A stretch of DNA of 17,054 bases from Pseudomonadota bacterium (GCA_022567015.1 JADFHR010000036.1:1-17054); one strand, 5' to 3'. Positions 1 through 7,643 are shown, counted from the first letter of the stretch. The notes: generated by a model from the letters alone, not told the origin. Numbers and translations are program-made.

Positions 1-507
1 ATCGGCGGCGGTCGCCGGCGATTGATCGAACGAACCACCGAGCCAGTTATTGGGACAAACGAGGATGAATCCATCCGCAAAATCGCCAAGTTGGTTTGAC
101 ACGTGCGCCAGCGAAGATGACGGGGCCTCTTCGCTGTCAATGAGAATGACCGGCCAAGCGATCGAAGAATCGTAACGATACGGGAGTTGATAGTTGACCC
201 GGACCATTCCTCCGGTCTTTGACTTAAATGACAATGCTCCGACACGATCTGGAATGGCCTGCCAAAGCCGCGCATCCCGAACGGCTTGAGCGACACGATC
301 GATCGAACCGCCGAAAGACTTGCCGATCGCCTTGGCGATCCCGTCGCGCACCGCAGCATCATCGGTTTGGAAATAGGAAATCACCAAGTCGGCGGGATCT
401 TGCCCGTCGTTGTCTTCATGGATTCCGTAGGACGGGAGCGAAACTGCGGCGCAAATCACAAGCCATGGGACCGACAGACCGACGAATCCTAACTTGGAAG
501 CGCGCAC
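1..507 (-). CDS. Partial secreted protein, planctomycete-like, possible alpha/beta-hydrolase N-terminal part
   Basis: An open frame of 169 codons runs from a GTG at 507 off the left edge. The start is forced: an in-frame TGA lies two codons upstream and there is no ATG until mid-gene. The N-terminus reads VRASKLGFVGLSVPWLVICA, basic residues then a hydrophobic stretch, which looks like a Sec signal peptide. The mature part has an acidic, helical-looking region, then NYQLPYRYDSSIAWPVILID and ADGFILVCPNNWLGGSF. That order (strand, then a 'FILV.PN' strand) resembles the first strands of planctomycete prolyl-oligopeptidase-like alpha/beta hydrolases, but the catalytic Ser motif would lie beyond the edge, so this is inference. 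Codon use (GAT, TCT, TTT, ATT common) and lower GC differ clearly from the rest of the window. It probably comes from another genome. Confidence 0.6.
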   Translation of the reverse strand, partial: MRASKLGFVGLSVPWLVICAAVSLPSYGIHEDNDGQDPADLVISYFQTDDAAVRDGIAKAIGKSFGGSIDRVAQAVRDARLWQAIPDRVGALSFKSKTGGMVRVNYQLPYRYDSSIAWPVILIDSEEAPSSSLAHVSNQLGDFADGFILVCPNNWLGGSFDQSPATAAD

Positions 508-529
508 CTGTCATTCTCTCGAAAAACCG

Positions 530-859
530 CTACTGTCCTATTGTCATGCGCGTGATAAATCCCTGGTCGTCCGGCGCGAACTCGACGCGGTTGATCCGGA
601 CGTTCAGCGAAAGTCGCGCGAGCTGGGCGTCGGTTTGGAGGTCGAACAGGGCCAACTGAAAACTGTCCCCCTTCTTCCCACCGGACACCGTAGCCAGCCA
701 ACGCGCGTCGGAGCTGAAGGCCAGGCCGTTGAGGCGGCCGTCGTGGGGTCCCAGGCGCGCGTAAGGCTCACCCGCGACGTCCAGGTCGTAGACGAGCGCC
801 ATGGCCGCTTTCTTCGTCGGGTGCGTACCCCCGGCCGCGCCCCAGCGGCCGTCCGCCGA
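530..859 (-). other. WD40-repeat fragment fused in frame to CobQ
   Basis: From about 859 down to the TAG at 530 the frame reads like two beta-propeller blades. It has SADGRWGAAGG followed by ALVYDLD, then PHDGRLNGLAFSSDARWLAT followed by LALFDLQT, and a final RVEFAPDDQGF. The 'F/I-S-x-D-x-R-W-L-A' and 'x-V/L-x-D-L' spacing is the WD40 pattern, and none of it belongs to CobQ. Such repeats are abundant in planctomycetes. By eye this segment is very GC-rich (roughly 65-70%), unlike the gene just downstream at 1-507. The fragment lacks its own N-terminal part, so it is the 3' end of some longer WD40 protein. Confidence 0.7.
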
Positions 860-2116
860 GATCGCGCCGTCGGCCCCGGTTTCAAGGTCGAGCATGGGCC
901 GTCCGGTGTCGGGGCCGGTCGTCCGGCCGATGTGCATTTCGTAGCCCGCCACCGGCTCGCCCGAGGCCGGCTCCGTGCCCGCGACCCGGGTCAGGGTCTT
1001 GCCGGCGCTGAGCTCGGTCTCCACGTCGAGCAGGCCAAGGCCGGGGGCGTTGCCGGGCCTGCCCTCGATACCGTCCGCATCGCCGATCCGCTGGCCCAGC
1101 ATCTGGTAGCCGCCGCAGATGCCGAGCACGGCGCCGCCCCGGCGCCAATGGGCGACGATGTCCACGTCCCAGCCGACCTCGCGCACGAAGGCGAGATCGG
1201 CCAGTGTCGCCTTCGAGCCGGGAAGCACGATGAGGTCGGCGTCCCCGGGCAGGGCCCGGGGCGCCTTCACCATGTCCACGGACACGTCGGGCTCGGCGAT
1301 CAGGGGATCGAAATCGTCGAAATTGGCGATCCGCGGGAAGACGGGGACGGTGATGCGGATGGGCCGGTTCGCCGCCGGCTGGTGCGCCTCCACCGTCACC
1401 GCATCCTCCGCCGGCAGGCGCCGGGCATCGGTGAAATAGGGCACCACGCCCAGGCATTGCAGGCCCGTGCGTTCGCCGATCGCCCGCAGTCCGCCGTCGA
1501 ACAGGCGGGGATCGCCGTGGAACTTGTTGACGATGTATCCCTTGAGGCGGGCGCCGTGGGCCGGCGCCAGCAGGGCCAGGGTGCCGACGATGCTGGCGAT
1601 GACCCCGCCGCGCTCGATGTCTCCGACAAGGACGACCGGCACATCGGCGGCGTCGGCGAAGCCCATGTTGGCGATGTCGGCACCGGGCAGGTTGATCTCG
1701 GCGGGGCTGCCGGCCCCTTCGATGAGGATCAGGTCGGCGCCGGAGCCGAGCCGCGCGAAGCTCTCCAGCATCTTGCCCAGCAGCTCCCCTTCCAGCGCCT
1801 GGTATGCGCCGGCCCCGGCGGTGCGCCAGACCCTGCCGTGAACGATGACCTGGGCCCCGAGGTCCGTCTGCGGCTTGAGCAGGACCGGGTTCATGTCGAC
1901 ACTGAACGGCACGCCGCAGGCGCGCGCCTGCATGGCCTGGGCCCGCCCGATCTCTCTGCCGTCCGGGGTCACGGCGGCATTGTTGGACATGTTCTGCGGC
2001 TTGAACGGGCGGACCCGCAGGCCGCGTCTGGCGCAGGCCCGGCCGAGGCCGGCGACGAGCAGCGATTTGCCCACCTCGGACCCGGTGCCCTGGAGCATGA
2101 CGGCGGCGCAGCTCAT
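530..2116 (-). CDS. cobQ: Cobyric acid synthase CobQ, C-terminus replaced by WD40-like sequence (chimeric frame)
   Basis: CobQ amidates four side chains of adenosylcobyrinic acid diamide in cobalamin synthesis, using glutamine and ATP in the cytoplasm. The ATG at 2116 gives MSCAAVMLQGTGSEVGKS, with the P-loop GTGSEVGKS at residues 10-18. The ATP-binding synthetase domain follows, then the class I glutaminase nucleophile in LGICGGYQMLGQ (Cys at about 334) and the family segment GYEMHIGRTTGPD. Near residues 419-424 (ISADGRW) the match ends. A normal CobQ continues with a GTYLHGLF-type segment carrying the catalytic His and finishes near 480 residues. Here the frame continues for about 105 residues of WD40-like sequence to a 528-residue product. 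Without that His the glutaminase should be dead, so this is either a misassembly or a genuine gene fusion or disruption. The start overlaps the stop of a short upstream frame (ATGA). Confidence 0.85.
   Translation of the reverse strand: MSCAAVMLQGTGSEVGKSLLVAGLGRACARRGLRVRPFKPQNMSNNAAVTPDGREIGRAQAMQARACGVPFSVDMNPVLLKPQTDLGAQVIVHGRVWRTAGAGAYQALEGELLGKMLESFARLGSGADLILIEGAGSPAEINLPGADIANMGFADAADVPVVLVGDIERGGVIASIVGTLALLAPAHGARLKGYIVNKFHGDPRLFDGGLRAIGERTGLQCLGVVPYFTDARRLPAEDAVTVEAHQPAANRPIRITVPVFPRIANFDDFDPLIAEPDVSVDMVKAPRALPGDADLIVLPGSKATLADLAFVREVGWDVDIVAHWRRGGAVLGICGGYQMLGQRIGDADGIEGRPGNAPGLGLLDVETELSAGKTLTRVAGTEPASGEPVAGYEMHIGRTTGPDTGRPMLDLETGADGAISADGRWGAAGGTHPTKKAAMALVYDLDVAGEPYARLGPHDGRLNGLAFSSDARWLATVSGGKKGDSFQLALFDLQTDAQLARLSLNVRINRVEFAPDDQGFITRMTIGQ
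842..866. other. Putative chimera junction between CobQ and WD40 sequence
   Basis: The codons for Ile-Ser-Ala-Asp-Gly-Arg-Trp lie at 862-842 on the minus strand. 'SADGR' is expected both in CobQ (before the missing VMGTYLHGLF-type segment) and in WD40 blades (before WLAT-like text), so the two sequences change over exactly at a word they share. That is what a short-overlap assembly join or a microhomology recombination would give. The exact base cannot be fixed from one sequence. Confidence 0.6.
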
Positions 2117-2193
2117 ATCCCGGTCCCGGCCCCGTCGACGATGCTGACGGAAGCCTCTTCCAACGACAGGTCCAATCCGGCGAAACACGTCAC
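2113..2193 (-). pseudogene. IS110-family transposase remnant, N-terminal 26 codons
   Basis: A short frame from GTG at 2193 reads VTCFAGLDLSLEEASVSIVD and then GAGTGI and stop. This closely matches the N-terminus of IS110/IS1111 transposases (pattern xFAGLDVSLxExxVCVVDxxG), including the first acidic residue of the DEDD RuvC-like domain in GLDLS. All the rest of the transposase is missing. The frame has a strong AAGGAGG ribosome site nine bases upstream, starts 17 bases after queE stops, and ends in TGA overlapping the cobQ ATG. It could therefore be translated as a leader peptide coupled to cobQ, whatever its origin. The match is from memory of the family, over only about 22 residues. Confidence 0.6.
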
Positions 2194-2210
2194 GGGCGCC
2201 GTCCTCCTTG

Positions 2211-2846
2211 TCAGGGGATGCCCAGGTACTTGTGGGTTTGCAGGCTGAGGCGCCATTGCGGGTGCTCCAGGCAGTATTGCACGGCGAGCGCCGTGTTCGC
2301 GTCGCGCTCCGGCCCGTCCATGGGCTGCAGGAAGAAGTGGCGGAACGCGAGGCCGGCGAACCTCTCCGGCTCGGCGCCTTCCTGCGGGTAGATGAGTTTC
2401 AGCTCGTCCCCCCCGGCCAGCACCAGCTCGGCGCCGGCCTTGGGACTGACGCAAATCCAATCGACGCCCGGGGGCGCGGGCCGGGTGCCGTTGGTCTCGA
2501 TGGCGATCTCCAGGCCGGCGTCGTGCAGCGCCTCCACCAGCGCCTCGTCCAGTTGCAGGAGCGGCTCGCCGCCCGTGCACACGACAAGTGAGCGGCCGCC
2601 CGCCGCCGCGGGCCACTTGGCGCGCACCGCGTGGCCCAGTGCCCGGGCCGTCGGGAAGGCGCCGCCGCCCGGCCCGTCGGTGCCGACGAAGTCGGTGTCG
2701 CAGAACCCGCACGTGGCGGCCGCCCGGTCCGCTTCGTTGCCGGACCACAGGTTGCACCCGGCGAACCGGCAGAACACCGCGGGCCGGCCCGTCTGGGCGC
2801 CTTCGCCCTGGAGGGTGTAATAGATTTCCTTGACCATATAGGCCAT
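2211..2846 (-). CDS. queE: 7-carboxy-7-deazaguanine synthase QueE (radical SAM)
   Basis: QueE converts 6-carboxy-tetrahydropterin to 7-carboxy-7-deazaguanine, a step in preQ0/queuosine synthesis for tRNA. The 211-residue product starts MAYMVKEIYYTLQGEG. The [4Fe-4S] cysteines are C31, C46 and C49, in the CX14CX2C spacing of the variant QueE clade (GCNLWSG then CGFCDTDFVG) rather than the usual CX3CX2C. The SAM-contacting GGEP is at about 92-95, and the product keeps the short QueE length. A second ATG three codons in (MVKEIYY) is possible, but the MAY start is usual in relatives. It lies 70 bases downstream of gcvPB on the same strand. No other queuosine gene (queC, queD, queF) is in the window. 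Confidence 0.92.
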   Translation of the reverse strand: MAYMVKEIYYTLQGEGAQTGRPAVFCRFAGCNLWSGNEADRAAATCGFCDTDFVGTDGPGGGAFPTARALGHAVRAKWPAAAGGRSLVVCTGGEPLLQLDEALVEALHDAGLEIAIETNGTRPAPPGVDWICVSPKAGAELVLAGGDELKLIYPQEGAEPERFAGLAFRHFFLQPMDGPERDANTALAVQYCLEHPQWRLSLQTHKYLGIP

Positions 2847-2916
2847 GGCTCAGCAGTGCCTCAACCGGCGCCCGGCGGCAACCCGTTTTTTCGATTCTCC
2901 GGGCCGCGCCGGCGCC

Positions 2917-4428
2917 CTATTCCGCGGCCTGCGGGGGCGGCGGGCGCCACACCAGGACCGGGTTGCGCGCCGCCGCCGTTTCGTCCAGACGGCGCCTAGG
3001 TGTCAACCGCGGCGCGTCCTTGAAGTGCCTGGCATCGCCCGCCCTGGCGCGCTCGGCCAACCCCTTCACCGTTTCGATGAACTGGTCCAGGGTGGCCTTG
3101 CTTTCGGTTTCGGTGGGCTCCATGAGCAGGGCGCCGTGGACGACCAGGGGAAAGTACATGGTCATCGGGTGGAAGCCCTCGTCGATCATCGCCTTGGCGA
3201 AGTCCAGCGTGGTGACCCCGGTATCCTTGAGGAAGGAATCGTCGAACAACACCTCGTGCATGCACGGCCCTTCGAACGGCAGGCTCAGGGTGTCCTTGAG
3301 GCGCGCCAAGAGGTAATTGGCGTTCAGCACGGCGTCCTCGGCCACCTGCCTGAGCCCGTCCGAGCCCAGGCTCATCATGTACGCCAGCGCCCTCACCATC
3401 ATGCCGAACTGGCCGTGGAAGCCCTTGACGCGCCCGAGCGGATGGGCGCTCGAGTCGCCCGCGTGCTCGACCAGGGCGAAGCCGTCGCCGCGCCGCTCGA
3501 CCATGGGCAGCGGCGCATAGGGCACCAGCGGCGCCGACAGCACCACCGGCCCGCTGCCCGGGCCGCCGCCTCCGTGGGGCGTCGAAAACGTTTTGTGCAG
3601 GTTCAGGTGCATGCAGTCGATGCCCAGGTCCCCCGGCCGGACGCGCCCGACGATGGCGTTGAAGTTGGCCCCGTCGCAGTAGAAGAAGGCGCCCGCGTCG
3701 TGCACCGCGTCGGCGATTTCGATGATGTCGTTTTCGAACAGGCCGCAGGTGTTGGGGTTGGTCAGCATGATGGCGGCCACGTCCGCGTCCAGCTTCGCCT
3801 TCAGCGCGCCCACATCGACCCGGCCGCGTACGTTGGCGGCGATGGACTCGACCGCATAGCCGCAGGCGTGGGCGCTGGCCGGGTTGGTGCCATGGGCGGA
3901 TTCGGGCACCAGCACGCGCTTGCGGGCGTCGCCCCGGGCTTCGAGGGCGGCGCGGATGGTCATCAGGCCGACGAGCTCACCGTGCGCGCCCGCCGCCGGC
4001 GCCATGGTGATCCCCGGCAAGCCGGTGAGCACCTTCAGCCAGTGGGCGCAGGCGTCCATCAGCTCCAGGGCCCCCTGCACGGTGCTTATCGGCTGCAGCG
4101 GATGGAGGCCGCCAAGGCCGGGCAGGCGCGCCAGCCGCTCATTGAGCCGGGGATTGTATTTCATGGTGCACGAGCCCAGGGGGTAGAGGCCGCTGTCGAT
4201 GCCGTAGTTCATCCGGCTGAGGCGCAGATAGTGGCGCACCACCTGGGGCTCGGACAGGCCCGGCAGGCCGATGGCGCCGCTGCGCCCGAGCCCGCCGAGG
4301 CGGTCGTTTCCCGGGACCGGCTGCGGCAGATCGACGCCCGAGAGGCCCGGCGAATCCTGCTCGAAGATCACGGCTTCTTCCAGGGCCAGGCCGCGGTTTC
4401 CGGTGAGGGTGGCGTCCACGTCGGCCAT
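2917..4428 (-). CDS. gcvPB: Glycine dehydrogenase (decarboxylating) subunit 2
   Basis: This is one half of the two-subunit P-protein, which decarboxylates glycine with PLP and loads the aminomethyl group on the lipoyl arm of GcvH. The PLP-binding lysine is in LNLHKTFSTPHGGGGPGSG (Lys at about 279). Other hallmarks are GLYPLGSCTMKYNP, the SAHGTNPASAHACGY segment and LTNPNTCGLFE. Length (503 residues) is normal for GcvPB. The ATG at 4428 overlaps the gcvPA stop (TGATG) and has a GGAGG about eight bases upstream; an in-frame GTG immediately before it is less likely. The C-terminal tail ends in a Pro-rich PPPPQAAE. Confidence 0.95.
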   Translation of the reverse strand: MADVDATLTGNRGLALEEAVIFEQDSPGLSGVDLPQPVPGNDRLGGLGRSGAIGLPGLSEPQVVRHYLRLSRMNYGIDSGLYPLGSCTMKYNPRLNERLARLPGLGGLHPLQPISTVQGALELMDACAHWLKVLTGLPGITMAPAAGAHGELVGLMTIRAALEARGDARKRVLVPESAHGTNPASAHACGYAVESIAANVRGRVDVGALKAKLDADVAAIMLTNPNTCGLFENDIIEIADAVHDAGAFFYCDGANFNAIVGRVRPGDLGIDCMHLNLHKTFSTPHGGGGPGSGPVVLSAPLVPYAPLPMVERRGDGFALVEHAGDSSAHPLGRVKGFHGQFGMMVRALAYMMSLGSDGLRQVAEDAVLNANYLLARLKDTLSLPFEGPCMHEVLFDDSFLKDTGVTTLDFAKAMIDEGFHPMTMYFPLVVHGALLMEPTETESKATLDQFIETVKGLAERARAGDARHFKDAPRLTPRRRLDETAAARNPVLVWRPPPPQAAE

Positions 4429-5771
4429 CACAGCACCTCCCGGAGCGCTTCCGTCAGCGCGTCGATGTGGGCTTCGGTGCTGGCCTCGGTCACCGCCACC
4501 AGAAGCAGGTGCTCAAGCTCGGCGCGGCCCGGAATTAGGCGCGCCACCGGCACGCCGCCAAGGATTTTCCTGTCCGCCAGCGCGTCCACCACGGCCACGG
4601 CGGGCTTGGGCAGGCGGATGGTGAACTCGTTGAAGAAGGTGTCGTTGACCACGTCGATGCCGTCGATGCCGGCGAGCCTGTCCGCCAGCCGTACCGCGCC
4701 GGCGTGATTGAGCGCCGCCAGGCGGGCGAACCCCACCTCGCCCAACAGGGTGAGGTGTATGGTGAAGGCCAGCGCGCACAGGCCGGCATTGGTGCAGATG
4801 TTGCTGGTCGCCTTCTCCCGGCGGATGTGCTGCTCGCGGGTCGAGAGAGTCAGCACGAAGCCCCGGCGCCCGTCCACGTCGGTGGTTTCGCCGACCAGGC
4901 GCCCCGGCATCTGGCGCAGGTGCTTTTGCCGCGCCGCCAGCACACCCACCGTCGGGCCGCCGAAGTTGAGCGCGTTGCCCAGGGACTGGCCCTCGACGGC
5001 GACGATGTCGGCGCCCATCTCGCCCGGGGGCCTGACCGCGCCCAGGGACACGACCTCCGTGACCACCACCACCAACAGTGCCCCGGCGGCGTGGCACGCT
5101 TCGGCGAGGGGGGCGAAATCCGTCAGGTGGCCGAAAAAGGCCGGGTTCTGGACGACCACGCAGGCGGTCCCGTCGTCCACGCCCGAGGCCAGGTCTTCGC
5201 CGCCCCGCCAGTCGGGCCCGGCGGCCGCCATCTCGATGCCGAGGAACCGGGTCATGGTCTCCGTCACCTCCCGGTAGTGGGGATGAAGCCCGCCCGACAG
5301 CACCACCTTTTTGCGTTTGGTGATGCGCGCCGCCATGGTCACCGCTTCGGCGCAGGCCGTGGCCCCGTCGTACAGGGAGGCGTTGGCGACCTCCATCCCG
5401 GTAATCAACGCCACCTGTGTCTGGAATTCGAACAAATAGGCAAGGGTGCCCTGGGAGACTTCCGGCTGATAGGGGGTATACGACGTCAGGAACTCTCCCC
5501 GTTGGATCAGGTGGTCGACGGCGGCGGGCACATGATGACCATAGGCGCCGGCGCCGAGGAAGGACGGCACGTCGGCGGTACTCAGGTTCCTCGCCGCCAT
5601 GGCGGCGAACGCGCGCTCCACCTCCATCTCGCCCAGGTGTTCGGGCAGATCGACGGGCCCGTCCCGCCGCGCCTCCCGGGGAACGTCGACGAACAGATCG
5701 TCGACAGAGCCGACACCGATGGCGGCCAGCATCTCGCGGCGGTCGCCGTCGGTGAGTGGCAGGTAGCGCAT
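4428..5771 (-). CDS. gcvPA: Glycine dehydrogenase (decarboxylating) subunit 1
   Basis: Partner of GcvPB in the heteromeric P-protein of the glycine cleavage system. The 447-residue product begins MRYLPLTDGDRREMLAAIGV. It carries the strongly conserved block SFLGAGAYGHHVPAAVDHL, then TSYTPYQPEVSQGTLAYLFE and ASLYDGATACAEA. The longer open frame upstream of 5771 only covers gcvH in another frame, so the ATG at 5771, overlapping the gcvH stop as TAATG, is the start. That overlap and the one to gcvPB imply translational coupling of H, P1 and P2. Confidence 0.95.
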   Translation of the reverse strand: MRYLPLTDGDRREMLAAIGVGSVDDLFVDVPREARRDGPVDLPEHLGEMEVERAFAAMAARNLSTADVPSFLGAGAYGHHVPAAVDHLIQRGEFLTSYTPYQPEVSQGTLAYLFEFQTQVALITGMEVANASLYDGATACAEAVTMAARITKRKKVVLSGGLHPHYREVTETMTRFLGIEMAAAGPDWRGGEDLASGVDDGTACVVVQNPAFFGHLTDFAPLAEACHAAGALLVVVVTEVVSLGAVRPPGEMGADIVAVEGQSLGNALNFGGPTVGVLAARQKHLRQMPGRLVGETTDVDGRRGFVLTLSTREQHIRREKATSNICTNAGLCALAFTIHLTLLGEVGFARLAALNHAGAVRLADRLAGIDGIDVVNDTFFNEFTIRLPKPAVAVVDALADRKILGGVPVARLIPGRAELEHLLLVAVTEASTEAHIDALTEALREVL

Positions 5772-6148
5772 TACGAAAGGCTCTCGACGTATTCCTGGTA
5801 AGCGACCCCGTCCATGAGGCGATCCACCTCGTCGGTGTCGGCGATCCTCATCTTGAAGAACCAGCCTTCGCCCATGGCGTCGGTGTTGACCGTGCCCGGG
5901 TTGTCGGCGAGGTTTTGGTTGACCTCCGTGACCTCGCCGCCCACGGGAGCGTAAATCTCGCTCGCCGCCTTGACGGATTCGACCACGGCCGCTTCCGCGC
6001 CCTTCGTCATCCCGGCGCCCACCTCGGGCAGTTCCACATAGACGATGTCGCCGAGCTGTTCCTGGGCGTACTTGGTGATGCCGACGACGCCCACGCCGTC
6101 CTCGACGCGGATCCACTCATGTTCCTTGGTGTATCGCACGATTCCCAT
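5771..6148 (-). CDS. gcvH: Glycine cleavage system H protein
   Basis: A small lipoyl carrier that shuttles the aminomethyl group from the P-protein to the T-protein and is reoxidised by lipoamide dehydrogenase. The 125-residue product starts MGIVRYTKEHEWI. The lipoylation site is the Lys in VESVKAASEIYAPVGGEV (Lys60), and the family segments NPGTVNTDAMGEGWFFKM and EYVESLS are in place. The ATG at 6148 has a GAGG about seven bases upstream and lies 17 bases after gcvT. No lipoylation enzyme or L-protein gene (lpd) is in the window, so these must be encoded elsewhere. Confidence 0.96.
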   Translation of the reverse strand: MGIVRYTKEHEWIRVEDGVGVVGITKYAQEQLGDIVYVELPEVGAGMTKGAEAAVVESVKAASEIYAPVGGEVTEVNQNLADNPGTVNTDAMGEGWFFKMRIADTDEVDRLMDGVAYQEYVESLS

Positions 6149-6165
6149 GGAGGCCTCGCTTTTCC

Positions 6166-7290
6166 CTATCTTTTGAAATACCGGTGTTCGACGAACGGCA
6201 GCTTCGCCACGCGGGCCGCCAGCGCCTTGCCGCGCACCATCAGGCTGACCGGGGTGCCGGCGCGTGCACGCCCGGCCTTTACGTAGCCCATGGCCACGGG
6301 GCCGCCAACGGTCGGGCCGTACCCGCCGCTGGTGACCTCGCCGATGACGGGACCGCCTTCGGCGCCGTCGGGCTCGGTGATCGGCGCGTGGGCGCGGGCC
6401 GGGATTTTTCCTTCCGCGCGCAACCCGACCCGTTTGCGCTCCACGCCCTCGGCCAGCTGGCGGGCGATGACGGCGGCGCCGGGGAAGCCGCCCTCGGCAC
6501 GGCGGCGCTTGCCGATGGCCCAGGACAGCCCCGCCTCCACGGGCGTGGTGGTTTCGTCGATGTCGTTGCCGTACAGGCACAAACCGGCTTCCAGGCGCAG
6601 GGAATCGCGGGCGCCGAACCCCGCCAGCCTGACCTCCGGCTCATCGAGGAGCAGGCGGGCCAGGCGCTCCGCCTCCTCGGCGGGGACCGAGATCTCGAAT
6701 CCGTCCTCGCCGGTGTACCCGGAACGGATGACGAAACACGGCACGTCGGCCAGGGTCAAAGTCGCGCCCGTCATGAAAAGCATGTGACGGCACGGCGGCG
6801 CCAGGCGCGCCAGCACGGTCACCGCCGCCGGTCCCTGCAGGGCCAGCAGCGCCCGGTCCGACAGGACCTCTATTTTGCACCGCCCGCCGATATGGGCCTC
6901 GAAATGGGCCAGGTCCTTTTCCTTGCAGGCGGCGTTGAGGATCACGAACAGGTGGTCGCCGCCGTGGGTCACCATCAGATCGTCGATGATGCCGCCCCGG
7001 TCGTTGGTAAGAACGGTGTAGCGGGCCTTGCCGACAGGCAATTCCTGGAGGTCGCCGGGCACGAGGGTCTCCAGGGCCGCGGCCACGTCTTCCCCGCGCA
7101 GGATGACCTGGCCCATGTGGGAGACGTCGAACAGCGCCGCGTTTTCACGCGTATGCAGGTGTTCGGCGATAATGCCCTGGTACTGCACCGGCATTTCGTA
7201 GCCGGCAACCGGCACCATCCTGGCGCCCCGTTCGCGGTGCAGGGCGTAAAGAGGTGTTTGTTCGAGGTCTCGGCCCTGGATGTCGTTCAC
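6166..7290 (-). CDS. gcvT: Aminomethyltransferase, glycine cleavage T protein
   Basis: GcvT transfers the methylene group from aminomethyl-GcvH to tetrahydrofolate and releases ammonia. The product (374 residues) contains GYEMPVQYQG, ALFDVSHMGQV, GGIIDDLMVTHGGDHLF, SGYTGEDGFEISVP and the LRLEAGLCLYGNDIDETTTP block, all typical of GcvT; the C-terminal beta-barrel part follows. The GTG at 7290 (VNDIQGRD) is chosen because GGAG sits about eight bases upstream and because the frame further up runs into the glycine riboswitch. It is the first gene of the operon and is presumably controlled by that riboswitch. Confidence 0.94.
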   Translation of the reverse strand: MNDIQGRDLEQTPLYALHRERGARMVPVAGYEMPVQYQGIIAEHLHTRENAALFDVSHMGQVILRGEDVAAALETLVPGDLQELPVGKARYTVLTNDRGGIIDDLMVTHGGDHLFVILNAACKEKDLAHFEAHIGGRCKIEVLSDRALLALQGPAAVTVLARLAPPCRHMLFMTGATLTLADVPCFVIRSGYTGEDGFEISVPAEEAERLARLLLDEPEVRLAGFGARDSLRLEAGLCLYGNDIDETTTPVEAGLSWAIGKRRRAEGGFPGAAVIARQLAEGVERKRVGLRAEGKIPARAHAPITEPDGAEGGPVIGEVTSGGYGPTVGGPVAMGYVKAGRARAGTPVSLMVRGKALAARVAKLPFVEHRYFKR

Positions 7291-7351
7291 GCGGTTCTCC
7301 AACAAGTTCGCAGGCACGTTCGGCCCGGAATTATAGGCCGGCGAATGCCCC

Positions 7352-7546
7352 CTCTGTCTCGGAACCTGAAAGATTCCCCGGCCCACGTGCGGTCCGGGTT
7401 ACATCTTCGGTGAGGCGCCCGGCGGCTTAAGCTCCGTGCGCCTGCTCTCCAGAGCCTCATCGCCCTGCGGTCCGTTTGCCTGAGAGTTTCCGGGGCGGTT
7501 GCTCCTTCGGCGCCGGCCATCGACCCCCGGCCGGTCTCTCCCGCAG
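7352..7546 (-). promoter_or_regulatory. Tandem glycine riboswitch upstream of gcvT
   Basis: Read on the minus strand, two glycine aptamers lie in series. Aptamer 1 (7546-7465) is closed by CTGCGG/CCGCAG and contains GGGAGAGACC, GCGCCGAAGGAGCAACCG and AAACTCTCAGGCAAACGGAC. Aptamer 2 (7454-7352) is closed by CTCTG/CAGAG and contains TGGAGAGC, CACCGAAGATGTAACCC and AATCTTTCAGGTTCCGAGAC. The linker is about ten bases. These are the conserved glycine-riboswitch core words in the expected order. About 60 bases separate it from the gcvT start and no clear terminator lies between, so control may be at translation or through a structure not obvious by eye. Such switches usually turn gcv genes on with glycine. 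Confidence 0.93.
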
Positions 7547-7615
7547 CGGTCTACTGAGGAACCTTATGCAATCGTCATTTTGTGCGTCGGATGTTCACCT
7601 CTCCGGTGGCAAAAC

Positions 7616-7643
7616 AGTTTACCCCCTCCCGGTCGAAGGTCAA
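7616..7643 (-). promoter_or_regulatory. Predicted sigma70 promoter for the riboswitch-gcv operon
   Basis: On the minus strand a TTGACC (7643-7638) is separated by 16 bases from TAAACT (7621-7616). This places the transcript start about 60 bases before the first riboswitch aptamer. The -35 matches five of six consensus bases and the -10 four of six. It lies just beyond the stop of the upstream lipoprotein gene. Confidence 0.5.

Noticed and set aside
2890..2916. Terminator after gcvPB
   Set aside because: The region holds a GC palindrome (GCGCCGGCGC), but on the minus strand it is followed by an A-run rather than a U-run, so it does not read as an intrinsic terminator.
494..5801. Long plus-strand open frames of 584, 620 and 365 codons opposite cobQ, gcvPB and gcvPA
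   Set aside because: They run antisense to genes with clear family motifs, are low-complexity (Arg, Gly, His, Gln rich), and have no recognisable domain; this is the usual shadow in GC-rich DNA.
7329..7336. TATAAT on the minus strand between the riboswitch and gcvT
   Set aside because: A perfect -10 hexamer, but the only -35-like word (GAGACA) is 19 bases away and lies inside the riboswitch core; a promoter there would bypass the switch.
6184..7413. Plus-strand frame of 409 codons opposite gcvT
   Set aside because: Antisense to a well conserved gene, and it crosses the riboswitch; no motif or ribosome site.
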